Origin: Hymenobacter sp. 15J16-1T3B
GTDB lineage: Bacteria > Bacteroidota > Bacteroidia > Cytophagales > Hymenobacteraceae
Length of the DNA stretch: 64,000 nt
Direction of reading: 5' to 3'
NCBI RefSeq assembly: GCF_020711235.1
Contig: NZ_JAJFAV010000014.1
Location: forward strand, 1 to 64,000
The notes under the pieces were generated by a model that worked only from the letters and a program-made list of their open reading frames with translations, did no database searches and was not told where the DNA came from. Below, piece after piece: positions 1-8,291 of this stretch; the stretch's first letter is position 1; every line of letters starts with the position of its first letter. Position numbers and translations under genes: made by a program.

Positions 1-1943
1 GCCCAGCTCCAGCCCCCGCGGCCGCGCCGGCCGCTCCCGACGCCGCGGCCGTGGCGCCGCCCGGAGGGGCCAATGCCCCGGCCCCCGCAACGGCCACTGC
101 AACGGACTCGCCCGCTGCGGTGGCCGTTCAAGCATCCGAGCCCAACGAAGCCACCGCAGCACCCGAGCACGACCCGGCCCCCACGCGCCCCGTCGAGGTG
201 GCGGCTGCGCCGGTGGTGCCGGCCCGGCCGCGGCGCGAGCCGGCCGCCGAGGTGACGGCGGGGCAGCAGGTGTGGGCCAAGCTCGGCAACGGCCCGGCCC
301 CAGTGAAGTACATCAACGCCGACGGCAACATCCTCATCCTGAAGGCCAATTTCGTGATGAGTCTGGCCAAGAACACCGGTAAGCAGCTATGGCTGACCAA
401 GGTGGAGCGCACCAAGTCGGCGCACCTAATTGGCAACGGCCCGCTGATTGAGGTGGTGGCGGCCTCGGCCAACAACGAGTACCGGCAGTCCTACATCCTG
501 AACTCGGAAACCGGCAAGGCCATCTACAGCCCACCGGCCGCCCGGCAGGTGGAAAACCGCATCGTGGACGCGGCCAACCTGGTGGTGTGGGAGGCCACCG
601 ATGCGGGCACCCGGGCCCTGCTGCTCGACAAAGCGACCGGCACGCGCCTGCACGAGCTGCCGGTGGCACCCGGTTGGGCCCGCGCCGCCCGCATTCTGCC
701 CCTGCCCGAGGGCAAGGTGTGCGTGGTATCGGGGGCGGGCGTGACGGCGCTGGACCCGGCCGCCGGCAAGCTGCTCTACCACCTGCCGCTCAAGCGTTCG
801 GCCAAGGTCGATGAGCTGCTGCCGCCCACCGAACCCACCTTCGACGTGCTTGAGACGGGTACGCCCGGGCAGGTGTGCGTGCTCAAGGATGGCTACCTGA
901 GCGGGGTGAACATCCGCACCGGGCAGCTGACCGGGGAGCGGGAGCTGCCCGGGGCCTTCGTGCTCTACCGCGAAGCCGGCGCCGAGCAGCTGGTCGTGGG
1001 CAAGTCGGGCAAAAAGGACAAGGACCTGCTGCTGGCCGTGTACGACAAGCGCAGCTGCCAGGAAGTGCGCGCCGCCACGCTCGACATCAGCAACGCCGGG
1101 GCTCTGCAGCCCCACGGCAACGACCTGTTCGTGGTAGGCGGCTCAGCAGTGAAATTGGTGGACCTGGCCACGCTCAAGCTCAAGGCTGATAAAACCTTCA
1201 AGACCAGCCTCGACAACGTGCAGCTGTTTGCCAATGACCAGGGCATCGGGCTGCTCAGCGCCGGCGGGGTGGAGTACTTTAATCCGCAGACCTACGCGGC
1301 CACCGGCAAAACCCGCTATTACGACCCGGCCGGGCGCGTGAAGCACAAGGCCGGCGACGACACGTACTTCTGGGCCAACGGCTACCTGGGCCGCGTGAAC
1401 TTGAAAAAAGGCGAAGAAACCCTGCTGCTTAAGGACAAGCTGCCGCTGAAGCTGCTGGACAACGAGGCTCCGCAACTGGAGCTGCTGCCCGACGGGCTGG
1501 CGGTGGTTACGGCGCAGTCGGTAACCAAGGTGGATTTCAGCGGGCGCATCGTCTACAACCACTATTTCACGCCGCCGGTGGTGGTAGCCGGCGCCATTGC
1601 CGGGCACGCGGCCGCGCAGGTGGCCGATGCCGCCGCCAAGGCCAAAGCCTCGGCCGCGAAGCAGTCGTGGGTGGCGGCCCAGCACGCGTTTGAGGCCGGC
1701 AGCAGCGAAGCCGTGTACAGCGGGCCGCGCACTTTTCACACCGAGCTGCAGCACCACATCGTGCTGACCAAGGCCGACAAAGACGAAGTCGGCCGCTTCA
1801 AGCTGCTCAAGATCAACAAGGCTACCGGCAAGGTGGAAGGGCAGGTAGAAGTGGAAAACCGCACCCCCGACTACATTTTCGACCCTGTCGACAGCGTGGT
1901 GTACTTGTTCGACGTGGATTCGGTGCGGGCGTACAAAATCTAG
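1..1943 (+). CDS. PQQ-like beta-propeller protein (5' end outside window)
   Basis: The reading frame is open from base 3 to the stop at 1941-1943, so the gene probably starts before the window. The first GTG in the window (51) lies inside an Ala/Pro-rich low-complexity stretch of about 80 residues, which looks like a disordered linker rather than a true N-terminus. After it come about 540 residues of repeated beta-propeller strands of the type KNTGKQLWLTK, ATGTRLHELP, AAGKLLYHLP and KATGKVEGQVEVE, as in PQQ-like quinoprotein or BamB-type propellers. No catalytic motif and no sorting domain are visible at the C-terminus (ends YLFDVDSVRAYKI). A scaffold or binding role is inference. The protein may be exported or anchored by the missing N-terminal part. 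Confidence 0.75.
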   Translation, partial: PAPAPAAAPAAPDAAAVAPPGGANAPAPATATATDSPAAVAVQASEPNEATAAPEHDPAPTRPVEVAAAPVVPARPRREPAAEVTAGQQVWAKLGNGPAPVKYINADGNILILKANFVMSLAKNTGKQLWLTKVERTKSAHLIGNGPLIEVVAASANNEYRQSYILNSETGKAIYSPPAARQVENRIVDAANLVVWEATDAGTRALLLDKATGTRLHELPVAPGWARAARILPLPEGKVCVVSGAGVTALDPAAGKLLYHLPLKRSAKVDELLPPTEPTFDVLETGTPGQVCVLKDGYLSGVNIRTGQLTGERELPGAFVLYREAGAEQLVVGKSGKKDKDLLLAVYDKRSCQEVRAATLDISNAGALQPHGNDLFVVGGSAVKLVDLATLKLKADKTFKTSLDNVQLFANDQGIGLLSAGGVEYFNPQTYAATGKTRYYDPAGRVKHKAGDDTYFWANGYLGRVNLKKGEETLLLKDKLPLKLLDNEAPQLELLPDGLAVVTAQSVTKVDFSGRIVYNHYFTPPVVVAGAIAGHAAAQVADAAAKAKASAAKQSWVAAQHAFEAGSSEAVYSGPRTFHTELQHHIVLTKADKDEVGRFKLLKINKATGKVEGQVEVENRTPDYIFDPVDSVVYLFDVDSVRAYKI

Positions 1944-1951
1944 CGCCCGGG

Positions 1952-1976
1952 CCGGCGGCACTTGAACTGCCGCCGG
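1952..1976 (+). terminator. hairpin after the propeller gene
   Basis: A 9-bp perfect stem (ccggcggca / tgccgccgg) with a 7-nt loop starts 8 bp after the stop codon. No clear T-run follows, so it may work as an RNA 3' end stabiliser rather than a classical terminator. Confidence 0.45.
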
Positions 1977-2086
1977 GGCTGCAGGGCCGCGGCGGCTACT
2001 GACGCCACGCCGGCCATACTAAAACCTGGCGGCCAGCAGTTGTGCTGCTGCCGCGGGATAGGCCGGCGGCACTGGCAGTTGGCGTT

Positions 2087-2827
2087 ATGAGCACCGGTTT
2101 CTTATCCATTATTCTGCTGATGGCCGGCCTGCGCAGCTGCGCGGCCCAGCCCGCGGCGCCGAAAGCCCCCGCCGCTTTTTCCGCGCCGGCGTACCAGGCC
2201 ACGCTGCGCTCCTTTGCCGCGCGCCGCGCCCGGCTGGCCGCCGAGTACCGCCGCGCCGCCGCGGCACCCGAGCGCGCCCAGTGCCTGCAGCGGGCGCGGG
2301 AGTTGTTCCTTACCTCCCTCGACAGCGCCATCTTTCCGGCCTGGGAAGGCACGCCCTGGGCATTTTACGGGCAGAGCTGGGCGCCCCAGCGCGGCACCAT
2401 TGCCTGCGGCTACTTCGTGACGACCACCCTGCACGACGCGGGCCTGCGCCTGCAGCGCAGCCTGCTGGCCAAGCAGGCCTCGGAGGTCATCATCAAGAAC
2501 CTCACCGATGAAGGCCACATCCACCGGTACCGCGGGCTGGACCAGCGCGAGTTCGTGCGGCAGGTACAAGGGCTGGGGCCTGGCCTCTACGTGCTCGGGC
2601 TCGATTTCCACGCGGGCTTTCTGCGCGTGCACGACAACGGCAGCGTGCAAATGGTGCATTCCTCGTACCTGGGCCCGGCCACCGTGGTGCGCGAAGCTGC
2701 CGACGCCGCCGAGGCCTTGGCGTCGGAGTACCGGGTGGTGGGCAAGGTGTCGGCCGACGACCGGCTGCTGCGGGCCTGGCTGCTGCAGCAGCCACTGGCG
2801 GTGCGCGGGGCCACGGTGCGAAAGTAG
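2087..2827 (+). CDS. exported papain-like cysteine hydrolase family protein (putative)
   Basis: 246 residues if started at the ATG at 2087. An in-frame CTG/TTG-type start lies 15 codons upstream at 2042, but the ATG gives a compact signal sequence (MSTGFLSIILLMAGLRS) running up to a Cys-Ala-Ala. The core holds Cys107 in IACGYFVTTTLHDAG and His191 in VQMVHSSY, spaced as in papain-like NlpC/P60 or YiiX-type folds, where a Cys starts a helix and a His lies on a later strand. The family assignment is inference from this Cys/His layout and the length; no named domain is recognised with certainty. It stands alone, 144 bp after the propeller gene. Confidence 0.6.
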   Translation: MSTGFLSIILLMAGLRSCAAQPAAPKAPAAFSAPAYQATLRSFAARRARLAAEYRRAAAAPERAQCLQRARELFLTSLDSAIFPAWEGTPWAFYGQSWAPQRGTIACGYFVTTTLHDAGLRLQRSLLAKQASEVIIKNLTDEGHIHRYRGLDQREFVRQVQGLGPGLYVLGLDFHAGFLRVHDNGSVQMVHSSYLGPATVVREAADAAEALASEYRVVGKVSADDRLLRAWLLQQPLAVRGATVRK

Positions 2828-3006
2828 GCACGCCGGCAGGGTACGAGCCACTTACGAGGGCGAGAGTAGCCGAGGCTTGTGCAAAAAGGGGGGAACAAAC
2901 GCGGTACGTAGCTTTTTTGGGCGAAGGGCAGTGCAAGCAGCGGGGCCAGCCAGTACATTGGCGGCAAATAAGTTGTACACCCCTTTTTTCAATCAGCCTC
3001 CGTTTG

Positions 3007-5940
3007 ATGAAGCAACTTTACCCGTTTACCCGGCTGGTAGCACCCACTACCGGCCGCGCCTGGCGCCGCCGCGCCGCCGCCCTGCTCACCGGCTGCCTGC
3101 TGCTGGGCGCCCCCCGGGCCGAGGCCCAGATCGAGCCGGCCGCGCAGTACACCAAGCTGACCATGGCCCAGTTTATGGCCTGGACGCCCACCGGCCCCAC
3201 GGCCGTGCCGGCCAACGTGAGCCAGGTGCCGCTGGTGCCGCGTCAAAACTCACTGCCCGCCCAGCTCAACCCCGCGCAGAGCTTCAGCCAGAAGGTGAAC
3301 TACATCCCCGACGGCATGGCCAACTTCGCCGGCTACCTGAACGAGCAGAATCACTTCAACCTCTACAACTTCACCCATTGGCAGTACATCGACGTGCTGA
3401 CTTGGTTTGACGGGACGGTGGGCATTCCGACGCGGCCCTGGGTGGAAACCGCCCACCGCAACGGGGTGAAAGTTATCGGCACGGTGTTTACCAACGCCGC
3501 CGACGTGGCCGCCCTCATCCAGAAAGACGCTAGCGGCAACTACCTCGGGGCGCAGAAGCTGGTAGCCATGGCCAACTACTACGGTTTCGACGGCTGGTTT
3601 TTCAACCAGGAAAACACCGTGCCGGCCGCCACGGCCCTGGAGTTGCGCGCCCTGCTGCAGCAACTGCAGGCCATCAAGCCCGCCGGCATGGAAATTCACT
3701 GGTACGACGCCATGCGCCCCAACGGGGTGCTCAGCTACCAGAACGCGCTGAACGCCAATAACGCGGCCATGCTGCAGGACGGCACCGCGCGCGTGAGCGA
3801 CGCCATGTTCACGAACTACTTCTGGTCGGGCGCCACCAACATCAACACCTCGGTGACGACGGCCAATGCCCTCGGCCGCAGCCCCTTCGACGTGTACATG
3901 GGCGCCGACATCTGGCCCGGGCGCAACCCGCAGGGCCTGTTTGCGCGCACCACCTGGCTCGACAACTACTTCACCAACGGCGACCTGACCCAGCCGAAGG
4001 TGTCGCTGGGCCTGTTTGCCACCAACCTGACCTACAACGGCGGCTTCAACAACTTCAACAATACCCCGAGCGACTACGCCAACTTCTACCGCACCGAGCA
4101 GCGCATCTTCGCCGGCGACGACTACGACGTGACCACCGCCGACGCCAGCGGCTGGAAGGGCCTGGGCTACTACCTGCCGGTGCGCAGCGTCATCAACACC
4201 CTGCCTTTCGAAACCAACTTCTCGGTGGGGCAGGGCAAGATTTTCGCCAACAACGGCGCCGTGGTGCAGCGCGAGTGGACCGACATGGGCAAGCAAAGCC
4301 TGCTGCCCTCGTGGCAGTGGGCCAAAACCGGCGCCGCACCGGTCACCGTGGGCTTCGACTTCGACGACGCTTACTACGGGGGCAACTCCCTGAAGCTGGC
4401 CGGCAGCCTGAGCGGCAGCGACGAGGCCACCGTGAAGCTGTACCAAACCAAGCTGCCCATCACCGCCACCACCAGCTTCGAGCTGACTTACAAGGCCGGC
4501 GCCGCCGGGGCCACCAACACCAACCTGCTGCTCTACTTCAGCGACAACCTCGCCGCCCCGGTGGCCCTGAGCCTGGGCACGGCCAGCACCGCGCAGTGGA
4601 CCACTCGCACCTTCCCGCTGGCGGCTTACGCCGGGCGCGAGCTGGCCATCATCGGGGTGCAGGCCACGGCTACGGCCGCCGTACCCGCTTACCGCCTGAA
4701 CCTGGGCAAGTTCAGCCTCTACAACGGCACGCTGGTGACGCGCCCGGTGGCCGGCTTTGCCGCCAGCGCCACCCGGGTGGTAACCGGAGAGCCGGTGACC
4801 TTTGCCAACTCTTCCACCAACGCCACAGCCTACCGCTGGACGCTGCCGGGCGCCACGCCCGCCAGCAGCACCGCCATTCACCCGGTGGTGAGCTACGCCG
4901 CGCCCGGCACCTACTCAGTGAAGCTGCGCGCCGAAAGCGGCGCCACCCGCGACTCGCTCACCCGCACCGACTACGTGACCGTGGTGCCCGCCGCCACGCC
5001 CGGCGGCAACACCGCCCTGCTCTACGACGGAGTGGGCAAGTTCGTCGACGCGGGCACCATCAACCTCAGCGGCTCGGCTCTGAGCCTGGAGTGCTGGGTG
5101 AAAGTCAACGCCTTTAAGACCGGCGCACCCTACATTTCCAGCCTGATGGGCACCGAGGACGGCGGCAGCGCGGCCATGCTGCGCCTGGGCGACGCCGGCT
5201 TGGCAGCCAACCGGGTGCAGTTCGTGCTGAACGGCACCAACCTGGCATCCGCCACCGCCCTGGCGGCCAACACTTGGTACCACATTGCCGGTGTGTACGA
5301 CGGGGCAACGATGAAAATCTACCTCAACGGGGTGCTGGATGCGTCGGGTGCGGCGCCGGCTTCCATCACCTCGAATGCAGCCTTCGTGCTCGGCCGCAAC
5401 TACGCTAACTCGCGCTGCCTCGACGGCTCCTTGGACGAGCTGCGGGTATGGAAGCGCGCCCTCTCGGCCGCCGAAGTGGCCGCCAACGCCTGCCAGGTGA
5501 GCAGCAGCGCCCCCGGCCTCGAAGCCTACTGGCCCTGCAACGAAGCCACTGGCGCGGTGGCCAACGACGTGAGCGGCCACGGCCACACCGGCACGCTTAC
5601 CGGCATGGTGCTCAGCGACTGGACCAACACCGTGCCCACCCAGTGCGCCGGCGTAACGGCCACGGCCAGCCCGCGCAACGCGTCGGGGCTGCAGGTGCAG
5701 GTGCTCGGCAACCCGGCCAGCGGCAATCAGGCCGAGCTGGAAATCCGCGGGGCGCAGGGGCAAGCCGCGGTGGTGGAACTCGTCAACTCCCTGGGCGCGG
5801 TGGTGCGCACGTTCCGCGTGAGCCCGGCCGCCGGCGCCACCCAGCGCGTGGCCCTGACGGTGCCCGAGGCCGCCGGCGTGTACGTGGTGCGCGTGCGCAC
5901 CGCCGGCGCCACGGCCGCCACGAAGTTGCTGAAACAGTAG
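3007..5940 (+). CDS. GH85 endo-beta-N-acetylglucosaminidase with PKD, LamG and T9SS sorting domain
   Basis: 977 residues. Secreted enzyme expected to cut the chitobiose core (GlcNAc-beta-1,4-GlcNAc) of N-glycans. Signal peptide about 1-40 (cleavage near AEAQ). The GH85 catalytic domain covers about 85-430, with WQYIDVLTWFDG, YYGFDGWFFNQEN and EIHWYDAM; Asn200 and Glu202 match the Asn/Glu pair of GH85 substrate-assisted catalysis. A jelly-roll-like segment follows (about 440-575), then a PKD domain (578-661, ending in YSVKLRAES), a LamG/concanavalin domain (667-866) and a T9SS type A sorting domain (893-977, GLQVQVLGNPASG to TKLLKQ). I chose ATG 3007 because the in-frame upstream codons (from 2917) are not signal-like. 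The next gene shares the LamG and sorting domains. The family call is strong; the substrate is inferred. Confidence 0.9.
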   Translation: MKQLYPFTRLVAPTTGRAWRRRAAALLTGCLLLGAPRAEAQIEPAAQYTKLTMAQFMAWTPTGPTAVPANVSQVPLVPRQNSLPAQLNPAQSFSQKVNYIPDGMANFAGYLNEQNHFNLYNFTHWQYIDVLTWFDGTVGIPTRPWVETAHRNGVKVIGTVFTNAADVAALIQKDASGNYLGAQKLVAMANYYGFDGWFFNQENTVPAATALELRALLQQLQAIKPAGMEIHWYDAMRPNGVLSYQNALNANNAAMLQDGTARVSDAMFTNYFWSGATNINTSVTTANALGRSPFDVYMGADIWPGRNPQGLFARTTWLDNYFTNGDLTQPKVSLGLFATNLTYNGGFNNFNNTPSDYANFYRTEQRIFAGDDYDVTTADASGWKGLGYYLPVRSVINTLPFETNFSVGQGKIFANNGAVVQREWTDMGKQSLLPSWQWAKTGAAPVTVGFDFDDAYYGGNSLKLAGSLSGSDEATVKLYQTKLPITATTSFELTYKAGAAGATNTNLLLYFSDNLAAPVALSLGTASTAQWTTRTFPLAAYAGRELAIIGVQATATAAVPAYRLNLGKFSLYNGTLVTRPVAGFAASATRVVTGEPVTFANSSTNATAYRWTLPGATPASSTAIHPVVSYAAPGTYSVKLRAESGATRDSLTRTDYVTVVPAATPGGNTALLYDGVGKFVDAGTINLSGSALSLECWVKVNAFKTGAPYISSLMGTEDGGSAAMLRLGDAGLAANRVQFVLNGTNLASATALAANTWYHIAGVYDGATMKIYLNGVLDASGAAPASITSNAAFVLGRNYANSRCLDGSLDELRVWKRALSAAEVAANACQVSSSAPGLEAYWPCNEATGAVANDVSGHGHTGTLTGMVLSDWTNTVPTQCAGVTATASPRNASGLQVQVLGNPASGNQAELEIRGAQGQAAVVELVNSLGAVVRTFRVSPAAGATQRVALTVPEAAGVYVVRVRTAGATAATKLLKQ
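5689..5758 (+). repeat. 70-bp near-identical sorting-domain segment, copy 1
   Basis: This segment of the GH85 gene matches 6997-7066 in the LamG gene with only 2 mismatches in 70 bp (codon AAT versus AGC). It encodes the start of the T9SS sorting domain (LQVQVLGNPASG). Conservation at third codon positions suggests recent duplication or gene conversion. Confidence 0.9.
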
Positions 5941-5973
5941 CCGTCCGCTACCACGTTTATGAGCCCTACCCCA

Positions 5974-6004
5974 AGCCCGCTGGTGCACAACCGGCGGGCT
6001 TTTG
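5974..6004 (+). terminator. Rho-independent terminator after the GH85 gene
   Basis: A 10-bp stem (agcccgctgg / ccggcgggct, one G-U pair) with a 7-nt loop, followed by TTTT. Confidence 0.75.
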
Positions 6005-6177
6005 GCGGTTGAACTGTGTAAGATGGGAAAATGAGTGGAGGTGGGCTGAAAAGCAGGGGGTAAAAATAAAATTCATGCTCTTTTTGCCCTGCAATGGGTG
6101 CGGCGAATAGGCTAAGCGTGTACATTAAGGCCAACATTTTTTTACCACCCCTTCTTTTCATCAACCCCGTTTCATTC

Positions 6178-7245
6178 ATGCAACACGTGTACTCTTCTCT
6201 TGTGGCCACTTCCTTTGCCGGCACCACCCGCCGGGCTGTCACAGGAGCGCTGCTGGCTGGTTTGTTGGGCCTTAGCCTGGGCGCGGCTGCCCAAACGCCC
6301 GCTGCCCTGACGCTGAACGGTTCGTCGACCTACGTGCAGGCCAACTCCATCACCCTGAACGGCCCGCTGACCATCGAGGCCTGGGTGAAGGTCACCGCAT
6401 TTAAGACCACTTCGCCGTTTATCTCCAGCGTGGCGGGCGTGGAAGACGGCAACAACGCGGCCATGCTCCGCTTCGGCGACGCCGGCATTGCCGCCAACAA
6501 GCTGCAGTTTGTGCTGACCATCGGCACGGCCCAGCAGAAGGTGACTTCGGTGGCCACGTTCAACACCAATACCTGGTACCACATTGCGGGCACCTACGAC
6601 GGAACGAACATGCGCATCTACGTCAACGGGGTGCTCGACAACACGCTGAACGCCCCGAGCTCGGCCACGCTGCCGGTGGCGGGCACGGGCGTGTTCTACC
6701 TCGGCCGCAACTACGAAAACCTGCGCGTGCTCAACGGCGCCCTCGACGAGGTGCGGGTGTGGACGCGCGCCCTCTCGGCCGCCGAGCTGCTGGCCAGCCC
6801 CTGCTCGGTTAGCGCCACGGCCACCGGCCTGGAAGCCAACTGGAAGCTGAACGAAGGCAGCGGCGCCACCGCCGCCGACGCCACCTCGCACGCGCACACC
6901 GGTACGCTGGTGGGCACCACCACCACCATGTGGTCGACCACCGTGCCCGCTTCCTGCGCCACCACGGCCGCCCGCCCGGCCGCCGACGCTTCGGGCCTGC
7001 AGGTGCAGGTGCTCGGCAACCCGGCCAGCGGCAGCCAGGCCGAGCTGGAAATCCGCGGGGCGCAGGCCCAGCCAACCGTGGTGGAGGTGCTCAACACCCT
7101 CGGCGCCGTGGTGTCGCGGCAACAGCTGAAGCCCACCGCCGAGGCCCAGCGCAGCTCCCTGAACCTGCCCACCGCCGCCGGCCTCTACGTGGTGCGCGTG
7201 AGCACGCCCGCCGGTTCGGCCAGCGCCAAGCTGCTGAAGCAGTAA
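6178..7245 (+). CDS. LamG-domain secreted protein with T9SS sorting domain
   Basis: 355 residues. Signal peptide about 1-39 (ends SLGAAAQ), a single LamG/concanavalin-like jelly roll at about 40-245 (typical ITLNGPLTIEAWVKVTAF, NTWYHIAGTYDG, NGALDEVRVWTRAL) and a T9SS sorting domain at about 270-355 ending SAKLLKQ. It is very similar to the C-terminal half of the preceding GH85 protein, so it looks like a binding-only relative produced by duplication of that module. LamG domains usually bind carbohydrate or calcium; the ligand here is unknown. ATG 6178 is preferred over the in-frame GTG/ATG further upstream because it starts the signal peptide. It lies 237 bp after the GH85 gene with a terminator between, so it is probably transcribed separately. 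Confidence 0.85.
   Translation: MQHVYSSLVATSFAGTTRRAVTGALLAGLLGLSLGAAAQTPAALTLNGSSTYVQANSITLNGPLTIEAWVKVTAFKTTSPFISSVAGVEDGNNAAMLRFGDAGIAANKLQFVLTIGTAQQKVTSVATFNTNTWYHIAGTYDGTNMRIYVNGVLDNTLNAPSSATLPVAGTGVFYLGRNYENLRVLNGALDEVRVWTRALSAAELLASPCSVSATATGLEANWKLNEGSGATAADATSHAHTGTLVGTTTTMWSTTVPASCATTAARPAADASGLQVQVLGNPASGSQAELEIRGAQAQPTVVEVLNTLGAVVSRQQLKPTAEAQRSSLNLPTAAGLYVVRVSTPAGSASAKLLKQ
6997..7066 (+). repeat. 70-bp near-identical sorting-domain segment, copy 2
   Basis: Partner of 5689-5758, offset 1308 bp, 68 of 70 bases identical by direct reading. Confidence 0.9.
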
Positions 7246-7271
7246 ACGGCCCCCACTGCGGCCTCGGCTAC

Positions 7272-7306
7272 CACGCGGCCCCGTCAGCTTCTGGCGGGGC
7301 CGCGTG
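7272..7306 (+). terminator. strong hairpin after the LamG gene
   Basis: A 12-bp GC stem (cacgcggccccg / cggggccgcgtg) is extended by 4 more pairs (tcag / ctgg, one wobble), with a 3-nt loop. The T-run after it is weak (gcgtt). Confidence 0.65.
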
Positions 7307-7344
7307 CGTTACGGGCCTGCCTCAAAAAAATGTGCTTCGGCGTC

Positions 7345-7377
7345 TTGACTCGGCCCTTATGTCAGGGTCTACCTTCG
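7345..7377 (+). promoter_or_regulatory. MerR-type promoter with a dyad in the spacer
   Basis: TTG at 7345-7347 and TACCTTCG at 7370-7377 are separated by 22 nt, matching the Bacteroidota -33/-7 layout. The sequence from 7345 has a TGAC...GTCA dyad (ttgac at 7345-7349, gtcagg at 7361-7366) placed between the two promoter boxes, where MerR-family regulators normally bind. It lies 20 bp before the MerR gene start, so autoregulation is likely. Confidence 0.5.
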
Positions 7378-7397
7378 CTGCGTCAACTCGTCCGCTC

Positions 7398-8165
7398 ATG
7401 CCCAACGCCCTCAGCTGTCGACAACTAGCCACCCTGGCCGGGGTCAGCGTGCGCACGCTGCACCACTACGACCGGCTGGGGCTGCTGCGGCCCGCCGGCC
7501 GCACCGAGGCCCGCTACCGGCACTACGGCCCGGCCGAGCTGCTGCGACTGCAGCAGATCCTGTTCTACAAGGAGCTGGATTTCTCGCTGGCCGATATCCG
7601 CCGCATCCTCGAAGACCCGGACTACGACCTCGGGCAGGCGCTGCGCGGGCAGCGCCGCGCCCTGCAGGCCCGCCGCGACCGGCTCACGGTGCTGCTGAGC
7701 ACGATTGACCGCACGCTTTCCCACCTCAACGGCCCCCCCGCCATGCTCACCAACGAAGAACTTTACGCCGGCTTCCCCAAAGACGAGGCCGAAGCCTACC
7801 GCCGCGAAGTCGTGGCCAAGTATGGCGCCGCCACCGTCGAGGCCTCAGACCGACACCTGCGCGAGCTGGGCCGGCCGGGCTTCGACGCGCTCATTGCCGA
7901 GCAGAAAGACCTGAACCGCCTGCTGGCGGCCCACGCCCAGGCCGACCCCCGCGGCCCGGTCGTGCAGGCGCTGGTGGCTCGGCACTTCGCCAACATCGTC
8001 GGGTTCTGGGGCCCCGCCGTGCCGGCCGAGCAGCGCCTGCCCACTTACCGTGGCTTGGCTCAGCTCTACCTCGACGACCCGCGCTACACGGCCGGGCAGC
8101 CGGCCTACGCCGCCCTGCTCAGCGAGGCCATGCGCTATTTCGTAGACCAGCAGCTGGCTGCGTAG
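7398..8165 (+). CDS. MerR family transcriptional regulator with TipAS ligand-binding domain
   Basis: 255 residues. The N-terminal winged helix-turn-helix of MerR type (ATLAGVSVRTLHHYDRLGLL, then RYRHYGPAELLRLQQILFYK) occupies about 6-75, followed by a coiled-coil dimerisation helix and a C-terminal TipAS-like domain (from EELYAGFPKDEAEAYRREVV to the end). TipAS domains bind cyclic thiopeptide-like or other multidrug ligands and activate transcription by distorting over-long promoter spacers. ATG 7398 is chosen because the HTH begins eight codons later; the frame is open much further upstream only as a shadow of the LamG gene. No efflux or resistance gene sits beside it, so its targets besides its own promoter are unknown. 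Confidence 0.85.
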   Translation: MPNALSCRQLATLAGVSVRTLHHYDRLGLLRPAGRTEARYRHYGPAELLRLQQILFYKELDFSLADIRRILEDPDYDLGQALRGQRRALQARRDRLTVLLSTIDRTLSHLNGPPAMLTNEELYAGFPKDEAEAYRREVVAKYGAATVEASDRHLRELGRPGFDALIAEQKDLNRLLAAHAQADPRGPVVQALVARHFANIVGFWGPAVPAEQRLPTYRGLAQLYLDDPRYTAGQPAYAALLSEAMRYFVDQQLAA

Positions 8166-8178
8166 GCAGCCCCGCGCC

Positions 8179-8223
8179 GCCACCGCCAACCGGCCGTAGT
8201 GGGCACGCCGTCGGTGGCGCTTT
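8179..8223 (+). terminator. weak hairpin after the MerR gene
   Basis: A 7-bp stem (gccaccg / cggtggc) with a long 26-nt loop, followed by gctttg. Weak candidate. Confidence 0.3.
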
Positions 8224-8291
8224 GACCAGCTATATTTCGCAATCTGCGGCCCGCCACGGCGGCCGGCCGCAGTAGTTATCTGCCATTATCG

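Noticed and set aside
3250-4881. A 543-codon minus-strand frame opposite the GH85 gene
   Set aside because: Composition (Gly/Val/His-rich, no domain) is that of an antisense shadow; the plus strand has an unmistakable domain series.
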